Virus record (IMG/VR): IMGVR_UViG_3300032093_000690
Span: 1-27,230 of that record
Reading direction: 5' to 3' (one strand)
Source of the DNA: a virus
DNA: 27,230 nt
The notes under the pieces are model-generated. The model saw nothing but the letters and a program-made list of their open reading frames with translations. It did no database searches and was not told where the DNA came from. Shown here piece by piece: positions 19,501 through 26,321 of the stretch. The translations under genes were made by a program, and so were the position numbers. Each line of letters begins with the position of its first letter. Within the stretch, counting starts at the first letter, position 1.

Positions 19501-19692
19501 TTAAAGGTCGGAAGGCTTGCCAATTCCAGAAAAGTTGCTCATTCTTTTTGCAACTTCCGTAGCAATTGCATATTGGGGATGAGATTGTTCTTTTGTTTGG
19601 CAGGTGCCACAAATATAGTCTGAATTAAATTTGCTCATACAGCAGTCAGACATAGATTGACGACAACGGTCACATTTCGTTGGATACGGCAT
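19501..19692 (-). CDS. small zinc-ribbon protein, 63 aa
   Basis: Two CxxC knuckles (C7-D-R-C10 and C28-G-T-C31) plus C17-C18 form a likely treble-clef or zinc-ribbon site. AAGGAG six bases before the ATG at 19692; an ATG at 19773 would start inside array ORF O. The C-terminus (ATEVAKRMSNFSG) is helical. Such proteins often bind nucleic acids or partner proteins; no specific role can be named. Confidence 0.75.
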   Translation of the reverse strand: MPYPTKCDRCRQSMSDCCMSKFNSDYICGTCQTKEQSHPQYAIATEVAKRMSNFSGIGKPSDL

Positions 19693-19744
19693 AGAAACTC
19701 CTTTTAAAAAACACTTAGGCATAATACTATAAAAAATTACTGAA

Positions 19745-19930
19745 TCAAACCCAATCGCTGGAATAAAATCCAAAATTTTTAGATTGTTGAAGTCGTAGAT
19801 TAGTATTTCTGGCTGAAAAACTTTTCCAAAGATATGAATACGGCATAAAATGATGGAAGAAACAAGCTATATTGGAACTTGCTTTTTGATGCAATATCCA
19901 GCAGCATGATTCTGCATGTAACAACCTCAT
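19745..19930 (-). CDS. tiny aromatic-rich ORF O (array 5), 61 aa
   Basis: Starts MRLLHAESCCWILHQK in an ATGA overlap with ORF P. Contains YSYLWKSFSARNTN and ends FGFYSSDWV, the same SDWV ending as P. The bases for this ending (GCGATTGGGT.TGA) are the array-5 form of the junction motif. Last of its array. Confidence 0.62.
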   Translation of the reverse strand: MRLLHAESCCWILHQKASSNIACFFHHFMPYSYLWKSFSARNTNLRLQQSKNFGFYSSDWV

Positions 19931-20157
19931 ACCCAATCGCTCCAACTGTGCTGTTCTTCAAATGAAAATTCTTTCCATACTGTAGATTCGCAAGCACCAA
20001 ACACTTCACTCCAAGCTTGCCCTGTATTTCTACTAACTCTATTGAATCTACTTCCAAAAGCCAAACAACAATATTCATTAGGTCTGAATGTCACACCGAA
20101 TCTTTGATTTCGGGCGAATACAGAATAAGTGTGTCTGCATGTGTAATTGAAAATCAC
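19927..20157 (-). CDS. aromatic-rich ORF P (array 5), 76 aa
   Basis: Starts at a GTG (MIFNYTCRHTYSVFAR) in a GTGA overlap with ORF Q, with GGAG upstream; this restores the Met-Ile-Phe start. An ATG at 20184 lies inside Q. FRPNEYCCLAFGSRF aligns with ORF E; ends EQHSWSDWV. The longest of the tiny family members. Confidence 0.64.
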   Translation of the reverse strand: MIFNYTCRHTYSVFARNQRFGVTFRPNEYCCLAFGSRFNRVSRNTGQAWSEVFGACESTVWKEFSFEEQHSWSDWV

Positions 20158-20339
20158 GGGCTTCTCCACAACATATTGAAGCAATGACTGTCATAAATAA
20201 ACGGATGACTGAATAATTGGCTTTGAGTTCTGCCGTCAAAGCTAAGTGCTCTATAAAGTTCACTATTATTTATGTCTTTGAATGAGCAAGCGTTACCTGC
20301 TGAAAAAACATCACAATTAAAATTTAAAACCTTTAACAT
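20154..20339 (-). CDS. tiny aromatic-rich ORF Q (array 5), 61 aa
   Basis: Starts MLKVLNFNCDVFSAGN inside the last 23 bases of the 108-aa gene. Contains ELYRALSFDGRTQSQLF and ends NMLWRSP. Stop in GTGA overlap with P. The deeper upstream overlap makes the exact start less sure. Confidence 0.58.
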   Translation of the reverse strand: MLKVLNFNCDVFSAGNACSFKDINNSELYRALSFDGRTQSQLFSHPFIYDSHCFNMLWRSP

Positions 20340-20643
20340 GACTTTCGTTGAAAACCTTTGATTCAGTTATGCCTGAAGGCCACCATGATCTCGGTTCGGT
20401 TGTCCAGTTCAAACTTCTTTTGACTCTTTTATCACCATACTTTGACCAATAGTAAAGTATAGTGGATCGATCAGCGTTTGGAAACCTTTCTCTTTGTCTC
20501 CATGGTGATGAATACAGAGAAGTAATAAAAACATAACTTTTGTGACTTAGATCAACAGTTCTTTTTTGTTCATTCCAACTTGTATTTAATACTGGAGGCT
20601 TGTTAGTTGTAAAACCATATACTGAAAATGGAATTTCTGACAT
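20317..20643 (-). CDS. Trp-rich protein, possible long array-family member, 108 aa
   Basis: Starts MSEIPFSVYGFTTNKPP with TGATG over the stop of the 27-aa membrane peptide. Eight or so Trp (SWNEQ, SSPWRQRERF, YYWSKYG, NWTTEPRSWWPSG). KSYVFITSLY..W and PRSWW align loosely with EYCCLAFGS..W and HSWSD of ORF P. No known domain recognised. Confidence 0.65.
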   Translation of the reverse strand: MSEIPFSVYGFTTNKPPVLNTSWNEQKRTVDLSHKSYVFITSLYSSPWRQRERFPNADRSTILYYWSKYGDKRVKRSLNWTTEPRSWWPSGITESKVFNESHVKGFKF

Positions 20644-20726
20644 CACTCTCTCACTTTCTCTGCAACTATATATATCATACCCACTAGTACAGATACAGCG
20701 ACGAGAAAAGAAAGAGTATTAATCAT
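20643..20726 (-). CDS. membrane peptide, 27 aa
   Basis: AGGAG six bases before the ATG. MINTL, a hydrophobic run (SFLVAVSVLVGMIYIVA), then EKVRE; stop in TGATG overlap with the 108-aa gene. Very short, but RBS and coupling are both good. Confidence 0.5.
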   Translation of the reverse strand: MINTLSFLVAVSVLVGMIYIVAEKVRE

Positions 20727-20735
20727 GGTGATCTC

Positions 20736-20933
20736 CTAAATGTTGCCAGACCAATGTCCCCAGCTGCTATTTAAATTGAACTCATCTCCCCAAGTAAAAT
20801 GTCTGCTGAAAAAGTATTTGTTAGAAAAACACTCTGATTCTAATATAAAATCTCTTTCTGTCCAACAATCAGACCGATTCCAATTATTTTGGAATTGGCA
20901 AACATCACTTCGTTGGCCAACTTTAAACAACAT
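20736..20933 (-). CDS. tiny aromatic-rich ORF R (array 5), 65 aa
   Basis: Starts MLFKVGQRSDVCQF; a TTG at 20939 in a TTGA overlap with ORF S is an equally good start. Contains NNWNRSDCWTERD and YFFSRHFTWGDE, and ends SSWGHWSGNI. The stop codon TAG is part of the AGGAG RBS of the 27-aa peptide. Confidence 0.62.
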   Translation of the reverse strand: MLFKVGQRSDVCQFQNNWNRSDCWTERDFILESECFSNKYFFSRHFTWGDEFNLNSSWGHWSGNI

Positions 20934-20935
20934 TT

Positions 20936-21118
20936 TCAATTTCCAAAAGCAAAAGAACGAGAATTAAACTGTGAGAATAGGACGCTGCCAGTTCTTTCAA
21001 AAAAAGCTATTGAAAAACTACTATGGAATTTAAAACCATATGAGTATTTATATCTTGCTAACCGTGTGCCAGAATATCTTCTTTCAAATCTGAATGATTT
21101 GCTTTCTGGGAAGAACAT
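20936..21118 (-). CDS. tiny aromatic-rich ORF S (array 5), 60 aa
   Basis: Starts MFFPESKSFRFERRYSG within the last 60 bases of the upstream Cys-rich gene, in another frame. Phe/Ser/Arg-rich, with AFFERTGSVLFSQFNSRSFA. The long overlap is unlike the other junctions; either the upstream gene really ends inside S or one frame has been broken. Confidence 0.5.
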   Translation of the reverse strand: MFFPESKSFRFERRYSGTRLARYKYSYGFKFHSSFSIAFFERTGSVLFSQFNSRSFAFGN

Positions 21119-21324
21119 AGGCTCATGAACCTCTGGTATGGAATAAACTTCTGTTCAACGCCATGCCAAATTTCAATTTTGTCGAAGTTTTCTGCTCGGA
21201 TATTTTCTTTGCTGTCAATCCAGACTTGATTTGGACAGCAGCAGCCTTTGGTCACTCTACTTTTTACACCAATCCATGCATGAAATACAGAGTATGAGTT
21301 GCATTCTAAACATTTAACTACCAT
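21058..21324 (-). CDS. Cys-rich hypothetical protein, 88 aa
   Basis: Starts MVVKCLECNSYSVFHAW; C5/C8 and C28-C30 could bind zinc. The second half is charged (DSKENIRAENFDKIEIWHG). The ATG is preceded by GCAGAGATTGGGTG, very like the SDWV-coding junction of ORFs O and P, and by a 12-codon ORF (21362-21324) whose stop makes TGATG with this start. That tiny ORF may be the stump of another array member. Confidence 0.6.
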   Translation of the reverse strand: MVVKCLECNSYSVFHAWIGVKSRVTKGCCCPNQVWIDSKENIRAENFDKIEIWHGVEQKFIPYQRFMSLCSSQKANHSDLKEDILAHG

Positions 21325-21401
21325 CACCCAATCTCTGCTGCCCAAAATATTTCAAGACACATTAGGAAATGTGTTTACGAAAGTCAAATAATTACATGAC
21401 T

Positions 21402-21608
21402 TTATTTGGGTTTTGAATTTTCTTTTTGCCAAGCTTCAAAGGCAGCAGAAAGAGCAAGGGCTTCGTCATCAATTTTTTTCATCTGGAGTTTGTGATCCTC
21501 CAAAAGTTTTTTGAGTTCTGCGCTGGCTTTTTTCTTAGCCTCATGAAGTTGTGAAATTTTTTGGGAAAATTCAACAAACTTGTCAGATAGTAAAAGTTCT
21601 GGGTTCAT
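21402..21608 (-). CDS. coiled-coil protein, 68 aa
   Basis: Starts MNPELLLSDKFVEFSQKISQ two bases after the nuclease stop. Residues 15-60 are a Lys/Glu/Ala/Leu heptad-like helix (HEAKKKASAELKKLLEDHK). It probably forms a dimeric coil. Coupled to the upstream nuclease, it could be a partner; that is inferred. Confidence 0.72.
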   Translation of the reverse strand: MNPELLLSDKFVEFSQKISQLHEAKKKASAELKKLLEDHKLQMKKIDDEALALSAAFEAWQKENSKPK

Positions 21609-21612
21609 AATT

Positions 21613-22140
21613 TTAAATGAGTAAAGGTTGATATTTTTCTTTAAATTGAGAAAAATCGAGGAGATCACTATAAAGCATATTCCAGCAATCTGCTTTTACT
21701 ACGAAATTATTGCTGCCATCAACTTGTCCCTTTTTCAAGAATCTCGCTTCTTTCATATATTCTTTTTTGTCGTAGTATCCCATAATATAAACAGAAATAG
21801 GAAGCAACATATCTTGTGGCCAAAGTACTCTTGTAAAAACATAATATTTACAATTTTGTTTAGTATTGAAATTGGCAATACTTGCTTCATGGTATGACTG
21901 TGGAATGACAGATGTTTTCTTGGCTTTTACATCTAAAGATATACTATTGTATGTTATGTCATAGTTGTATGTGTTATTTCTTTGAGATTCGATTTTGAGA
22001 TACGATTTTACTGCCTCTTCTCCAACAAAGCCTGTAAAGTTGCCTTTACCTCTTAGGATAGAGTTTTTGCATTCTCCCAAAGATATGGAATCCTTGTAGG
22101 CACGAAGAACCATATCCTTGGTAAGCTTAATATTTATCAT
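21613..22140 (-). CDS. PD-(D/E)XK-like nuclease-fold protein
   Basis: 175 aa. GNFTGFVGEEAVKSYL (33-48) places E41 in the first helix; YNYDITYNSISLDVKAKKTS gives D70-x-K72 in the core strand pair, the pattern of PD-(D/E)XK nucleases such as Holliday-junction resolvases and some restriction or homing enzymes. The C-terminal half (KYYVFTRVLWPQ) has the next core strand. GAGG RBS. First gene of the long minus operon containing array 5. Could also be an inactive relative. Confidence 0.65.
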   Translation of the reverse strand: MINIKLTKDMVLRAYKDSISLGECKNSILRGKGNFTGFVGEEAVKSYLKIESQRNNTYNYDITYNSISLDVKAKKTSVIPQSYHEASIANFNTKQNCKYYVFTRVLWPQDMLLPISVYIMGYYDKKEYMKEARFLKKGQVDGSNNFVVKADCWNMLYSDLLDFSQFKEKYQPLLI

Positions 22141-22263
22141 ATTTTTCCTCTTTGTTACATTTTAACGGTAAAACCATTTGTAGCAAATTTATGGTTGTCG
22201 TTTTTTATTGTGTCCCGTATAAGATAAGGATGTAAATGGAGGATTGTACAAGGAGGAATCACC

Positions 22264-23472
22264 ATGAATCGCAACAAAATTCAAAAAAAGAAAGAAAGAG
22301 AAGAAAGGCTTCGTAAACAAAAGCACTTTGAATCAGTTAGAGGTTTATATCCTCAATTTTCATTTGTAAACGAACATATCTGTGATAGAGACTATGTAGA
22401 TATTGTTAAAAAAGCTGTAAAAGATATCAACTTTCAGACCTTCAAATTCCATGATGCACATGATGACATATATCACGAATTCTTGAAGAATATTGTCAAG
22501 TTTGGGTTCAAGCCAGCTTTTTTCATGGCAGCTGGGATAGAGGAATTTGCTCATAAAATTTCCCGAATGGATGTAAAAAAGGGCACTCAATTCTTAATGA
22601 GTGAGGAGCCTGAAGTTGTTGAATTCAATAAAAGGGCATCCAATTTCGCAAGCCAGCATGAAAAGTTGCTACTTGCTATTGGAGATAATATACTTTTTTC
22701 TAAAGGCAAGGATGGTCTTTTCAAGTATTGGCCAAATCAAGGTTTCAGACTGTGCTTTGTTGACAATAAAATTTGTTTTGTATTTCAAAGGATTAATAAA
22801 ATAGAGTCTGATGGTAGTACATGCTATCAGTATATGATACCCAATAAAATCAAATGGCACAGTAAAGAGTACGATATGGTTTTCACTCATCATGCCATGA
22901 GCCGGATTATTCAAAGATTTTCGAATAGGGGTAAAAGTTCATATTGTAGTTTCATCTTACTTTATGAATTCTTTAATAATTTGAAATACAATCTAGCATT
23001 TCATGCTGGAGGTCGGAGATTCATTCAATTTTATTTCCCAGTATTTAGCAAACTTTTACCAGTTGTGAAAAATATTGTAGAGAAAGAGCCTGAGTTGAAG
23101 TCGATTCATGGCAATGTTATTCCTAATACCGAAAAACGAGATGTGTATGTGAAATGCTTCTCTTCACCCATGGACTTCAAAGATAATATTGCAACCATCA
23201 TCACAGCATTATTGCCGGGATATCACCCCACTCCTGAATCTTACATGTATTCGTCTCCGGGCATCAAAAACATGAAGGAAAAAGACAGGTTTAGGCACCT
23301 CTATTTTTCAGAGGTTGATATTACATCTGATGATTATGTTGATGCTTTTCAGTTTTTCCACAATAATGGAATTCAACAAGTATTCGTTGAGAAATCAGTA
23401 AAAGAAACCAACCCGTTCAGAATTCGTAATTATTTCGATAACGAAAATATGATTTACGACAAATTAAATTAA
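22264..23472 (+). CDS. hypothetical protein, 402 aa
   Basis: Strong AAGGAGG before the ATG. A basic N-terminus (NKIQKKKEREERLRKQK), then a mixed alpha/beta body with the notable THHAMSRIIQRFSNRGK stretch near residue 210, whose His and Arg residues could be an active or RNA-binding site. No signal or membrane segment. I do not recognise the family; the full length and codon pattern leave no doubt that it is a real gene. Followed by the 70-aa gene and a terminator. Confidence 0.8.
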   Translation: MNRNKIQKKKEREERLRKQKHFESVRGLYPQFSFVNEHICDRDYVDIVKKAVKDINFQTFKFHDAHDDIYHEFLKNIVKFGFKPAFFMAAGIEEFAHKISRMDVKKGTQFLMSEEPEVVEFNKRASNFASQHEKLLLAIGDNILFSKGKDGLFKYWPNQGFRLCFVDNKICFVFQRINKIESDGSTCYQYMIPNKIKWHSKEYDMVFTHHAMSRIIQRFSNRGKSSYCSFILLYEFFNNLKYNLAFHAGGRRFIQFYFPVFSKLLPVVKNIVEKEPELKSIHGNVIPNTEKRDVYVKCFSSPMDFKDNIATIITALLPGYHPTPESYMYSSPGIKNMKEKDRFRHLYFSEVDITSDDYVDAFQFFHNNGIQQVFVEKSVKETNPFRIRNYFDNENMIYDKLN

Positions 23473-23532
23473 TTTTTTTGTTGTAAATATTGATTTTTCT
23501 TTTATGATTGCTTTCCCAACTGGAGGCAATAC

Positions 23533-23745
23533 ATGAATAATTCCAAAAATGGTCATGAAAAACTTTTCAAAGTTATCATGAATAGAAAAGTAATTTCAAA
23601 GTTTAATTATCAAGAACTCGAAGAGTTGAACTTTGCGTTAAGTGACAGAATATCTAAAGTCACAAAAAAATCAGATGATGTCAGATATGTCAAATTCATA
23701 AATAAGCTTTTGAGTAAAATACGCAAAAAGATTGAGTCGTATTAA
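23533..23745 (+). CDS. small basic helical protein, 70 aa
   Basis: GGAGG six bases before the ATG. MNNSKNGHEKLFKVIMNRKV begins a Lys-rich helical protein (ELEELNFALSDRISKV..LLSKIRKKIE). Follows the 402-aa gene by 60 bases and precedes a strong terminator. No motif recognised. Confidence 0.72.
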   Translation: MNNSKNGHEKLFKVIMNRKVISKFNYQELEELNFALSDRISKVTKKSDDVRYVKFINKLLSKIRKKIESY

Positions 23746-23746
23746 T

Positions 23747-23783
23747 AAAAAAAGGGGAAGGACAGTAGTCCTTCCCCTTTTTT
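23747..23783. terminator. bidirectional rho-independent terminator
   Basis: AAAAAAAGGGGAAGGAC, a four-base loop and GTCCTTCCCCTTTTTT: a 16-bp perfect stem with A/T runs on both sides. It ends the 402/70-aa unit (+) and the 81-aa virion-type gene (-). Confidence 0.93.
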
Positions 23784-23801
23784 AGATTGTGCCCTTAGCA
23801 A

Positions 23802-24047
23802 TCAGGGGGTTACGATGAATACACCACCTGCACCATTTGAAATGTCGGTGAGTGTTTGGAAACCATCGTTGAAAGTTGCGCCGTCATTGAGTTCCCAAAC
23901 CATGCGTTGTTGTAGGTCAGAAGTATTTACAACTTCGATATAACCTGTGCGCTGAGCGGAAACACCGTTGCTGACGCTTGTGTCTAGTGAGCCCTCTGTT
24001 CCTAGGTTGACTAGGCTAGGGGTCAATTTTAGTAAATAATTAGCCAT
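23802..24047 (-). CDS. small virion-type protein, free form of the RCC1 C-terminal domain, 81 aa
   Basis: Starts MANYLLKLTPSLVNLGTEGS with AAGGAG upstream. It aligns along its length with the last 78 residues of the RCC1 protein: KLTP, N-x-GTEG, QRTGYIE versus QRSGYIE, DGAT, LTDI versus LTDL, and a terminal FIV. The same domain alone and fused to a propeller suggests an attachment or oligomerisation domain of a fibre or decoration protein. Single-gene unit with a CATAAATA element (24092-24099) about 44 bases upstream. Role inferred. Confidence 0.75.
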   Translation of the reverse strand: MANYLLKLTPSLVNLGTEGSLDTSVSNGVSAQRTGYIEVVNTSDLQQRMVWELNDGATFNDGFQTLTDISNGAGGVFIVTP

Positions 24048-24116
24048 TAAATATCTCCTTGTATAAAGACATGCATGCCATTAGGCAACATTATTTATGC
24101 AGAAAACAATCATTTT

Positions 24117-24587
24117 TCAAAACTTACTAGTTAAAATAACAGTACAGTAATTGTTAAAAACCGCAACACCAATATAATAAAAGTTATCACTTAGTAGCGT
24201 ATTCCTTCCAATCGTATCAGAAAGAATGTTTCGTATTAAGTTTTCAGTATTACATTCATGATAAGAATGTGCTGGAATTAGGTACATATTCTTGCAAAAA
24301 ATGTTGTTTTTATGCAGTCTATAACTCAACTGCAATCCTTTCATATCATACATGATACGATTAGACTTGGCCATCTCAAAAGAATATTCAGTAGCAATTT
24401 TTTCAAGGCTGCTGTTGTGTATAAATGGTATTAAACTATTCTTATTTCTGAATATGTTTAGAGATTTCTCGATGTAAATGCTGCTTGATTTGTTATCTGG
24501 ATTTGGTATTATTTCTTTAGATGGACTGATAGATTTTTTTATAGCATTTAAAAAGTTAAGTATTAACATTTTAATTTTTTCTATCAT
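24117..24587 (-). CDS. CAP/SCP-domain (PR-1-like) protein, degenerate, 156 aa
   Basis: Residues 43-75 (LNIFRNKNSLIPFIHNSSLE, then IATEYSFEMAKSNR) match the first part of the CAP domain, where a helix carries 'HN..R...GL.PL....L...A..HS..M'. The later IGVAVFNNYCTVILTSKF matches the CAP end strand pair (IGVG..Y..Q.F). The first metal-binding His seems replaced. The N-terminal 20 residues are an amphipathic/hydrophobic helix. CAP proteins are usually secreted; a phage one might act on the host envelope. GGGGG RBS. Confidence 0.65.
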   Translation of the reverse strand: MIEKIKMLILNFLNAIKKSISPSKEIIPNPDNKSSSIYIEKSLNIFRNKNSLIPFIHNSSLEKIATEYSFEMAKSNRIMYDMKGLQLSYRLHKNNIFCKNMYLIPAHSYHECNTENLIRNILSDTIGRNTLLSDNFYYIGVAVFNNYCTVILTSKF

Positions 24588-24682
24588 TTTTGCCCCCTAA
24601 TTTTTTATTTAGTCCTCTGTAGTCGCAAATATTTTTTCCCGGTATATTGTCTCAGAGAACATTAAAAACTAGGAGGAACAAT

Positions 24683-25018
24683 ATGAGTGCAAGCAGCGCA
24701 ATTTTTGATGAGTTGGAATTTGGTTCGAAACCCTACAAAGAGATGTCTCTTGACATAAAAAAATGTGACTATCTAGAAAAGGCAAAGCTGGAGGTTAAAG
24801 CTTTTAAGCAGCAATTGATAAGAACTTTTGGTCAAGTTGAAAACACAAAATTTGTCATCAGAAAGTATAAAAAAAGTGGAGTAACATTTTATGGCGTATG
24901 TCTGGTCTATAGCGTCAATGATTGGGATGCTATGAATTTTGCTTTCGGAGTGGAAGATAGAATTCCAGATTTTTGGGACGATGAATCTTTGAAGAATTTG
25001 AAACTTAATGATTTTTAG
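24683..25018 (+). CDS. hypothetical protein, 111 aa
   Basis: AGGAGG seven bases before the ATG at 24683, which rules out the longer frame from 24647. Starts MSASSAIFDELEFGSKPYKE; an alpha/beta protein with VTFYGVCLVYSVNDWDAMNF in the middle and an acidic, Lys/Leu-rich end. No family recognised. It converges with the nuclease-like gene, sharing the four bases TTAG at the ends. Confidence 0.75.
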   Translation: MSASSAIFDELEFGSKPYKEMSLDIKKCDYLEKAKLEVKAFKQQLIRTFGQVENTKFVIRKYKKSGVTFYGVCLVYSVNDWDAMNFAFGVEDRIPDFWDDESLKNLKLNDF

Positions 25019-25614
25019 ATTTTTCTTACAAATTTGTTGTTGTCCCTGACATAGTGCAACACATTTTCGTAGGGAATTCTAACAAAATCTTCGATTGCAC
25101 TACCTTTGTTGATACCAGAGCAGCAGAATTTTCTTACTCTGTGACAACCATGCTCTGGCATCACGAAGTTAGCACTTGCTGGTACGCTACGATGGCCCAT
25201 GTATTCCTCACCACAAGATTCCATGGCCATTGAAGCGTATTTCATAGGAATCAATAAGAATTCGGATAAGTCTTCTTTCCCCATGAAGTAAAAGCCTTTA
25301 CCGCTAGTTATCTTCGCATACTTATATTTTCTAGCTGGTACATCTATTCCTTCATAAATGTAGTGCCAATGTTTATCGCTTTTTATTTCTGCTTCAACAA
25401 ATACAGTCATATCTCTATCAGAAAAATATACTCGCAAGTCTGGTTGCTGAAATAATCTTCTCCCCAACTCATCTAAATCATTGCACTCTACTTTAGCCCC
25501 TTGGCTGGAAAAATAAAGTGTTGCAAATCTTTTGCCTTTTTCATCAAAAACATCGTTTCTTTCACGATTGAATTTGCCTGAGATGATTCCATTCCTAAAA
25601 TATGTTGTCACCAT
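25015..25614 (-). CDS. nuclease-like hypothetical protein, 199 aa
   Basis: Residues 57-100 (PDLRVYFSDRDMTVFVEAEI, then K78, then IDVPARKYKYA) show an E74-x-E76-x-K78 set on a core strand followed by an RK pair, as in PD-(D/E)XK-like phage proteins. The second half has Cys/His residues (ESCGEEYMGHRSV, HGCHRVRKFCC) that might bind zinc. GGAG RBS. Family placement is tentative; it could be a non-catalytic DNA-binding relative. Confidence 0.6.
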   Translation of the reverse strand: MVTTYFRNGIISGKFNRERNDVFDEKGKRFATLYFSSQGAKVECNDLDELGRRLFQQPDLRVYFSDRDMTVFVEAEIKSDKHWHYIYEGIDVPARKYKYAKITSGKGFYFMGKEDLSEFLLIPMKYASMAMESCGEEYMGHRSVPASANFVMPEHGCHRVRKFCCSGINKGSAIEDFVRIPYENVLHYVRDNNKFVRKI

Positions 25615-25678
25615 TAATTCTCCAGACGATTTACTATTTTATTTCTAGCAGGCTCAAAATTCAAGAAAGGGGCACAAA

Positions 25679-25924
25679 ATGGCGAAGGGATTGAAAGGTA
25701 CGACAATCAAGGCTAAGAGAATTGCTGACATGCAATCAGTTGTAAATCAATTGAAGCATCCAGCAGCAGCTGCAAAATATAATCATGTTCGTATTCAACT
25801 TGAAGATGGAAAGGAGGTCCACTTGCTGTTTACTGATTCAGAGGTAAAAAGGGCTGTGGACCGTGCCAAGAAAAACCCGGAAGACTGCCCCAAGGCATCT
25901 CTCTTCCGTGATATATTTGATTGA
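25679..25924 (+). CDS. hypothetical protein, 81 aa
   Basis: AAAGGGG before the ATG. MAKGLKGTTIKAKRIADMQS begins a basic protein with a short beta hairpin (VRIQLEDGKEVHLLFTD) and a helical end. Followed by a rho-independent terminator. No motif recognised. Confidence 0.72.
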   Translation: MAKGLKGTTIKAKRIADMQSVVNQLKHPAAAAKYNHVRIQLEDGKEVHLLFTDSEVKRAVDRAKKNPEDCPKASLFRDIFD

Positions 25925-25948
25925 CCGAAAAGCAATTATTTGTACAAT

Positions 25949-25980
25949 AAAGCCGAAGGATGACTTCGGCTTTATTTTTT
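25949..25980 (+). terminator. rho-independent terminator
   Basis: AAAGCCGAAG, a five-base loop, CTTCGGCTTT (10-bp perfect stem), then ATTTTTTT. It lies between the 81-aa gene and the gene at 25993, whose GGAGG RBS begins a few bases later. Confidence 0.92.
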
Positions 25981-25992
25981 TATGGAGGACAA

Positions 25993-26283
25993 ATGACACG
26001 CACCTTGAAAAGAGGGGATATTACAGTTGATGTTGATTTAGGTTCTGCTTGGAAATTATACGACAACCACAATATCAATAAAAGTGTAGCTTTTTATTAC
26101 GGGCCTATTTTCAAGACTAAGGAGCGAGTTTTTTGGATGGAAACAGATAGAGGCGGTTTTGTAATCGATCCGTCAGCTGATTTAAAATGTATTTCAGAAG
26201 CTACTGGGCTTTCCGAGTATTCCTTAATAAACATTCTACAAGACCCTAAAGAGAAGTATCATAGATTGAAAATACAGAACTAA
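25993..26283 (+). CDS. hypothetical protein, 96 aa
   Basis: GGAGG five bases before the ATG at 25993; the longer frame from 25960 would start inside the terminator. MTRTLKRGDITVDVDLGSAW opens a beta-rich protein with VAFYYGPIF and FWMETDRGGFVIDPS, ending in a helix. No family recognised. Separated by 38 bases from the virion gene. Confidence 0.72.
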   Translation: MTRTLKRGDITVDVDLGSAWKLYDNHNINKSVAFYYGPIFKTKERVFWMETDRGGFVIDPSADLKCISEATGLSEYSLINILQDPKEKYHRLKIQN

Positions 26284-26321
26284 TAGACACTATATATCAA
26301 TAATTAATATGAGGTATGCCA

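Noticed and set aside
13540-21345. tRNA cluster or large structured RNA (OLE/GOLLD/ROOL-type)
   Set aside because: No T-arm or acceptor-stem pattern was found, and the open frames with matched junctions explain these stretches better.
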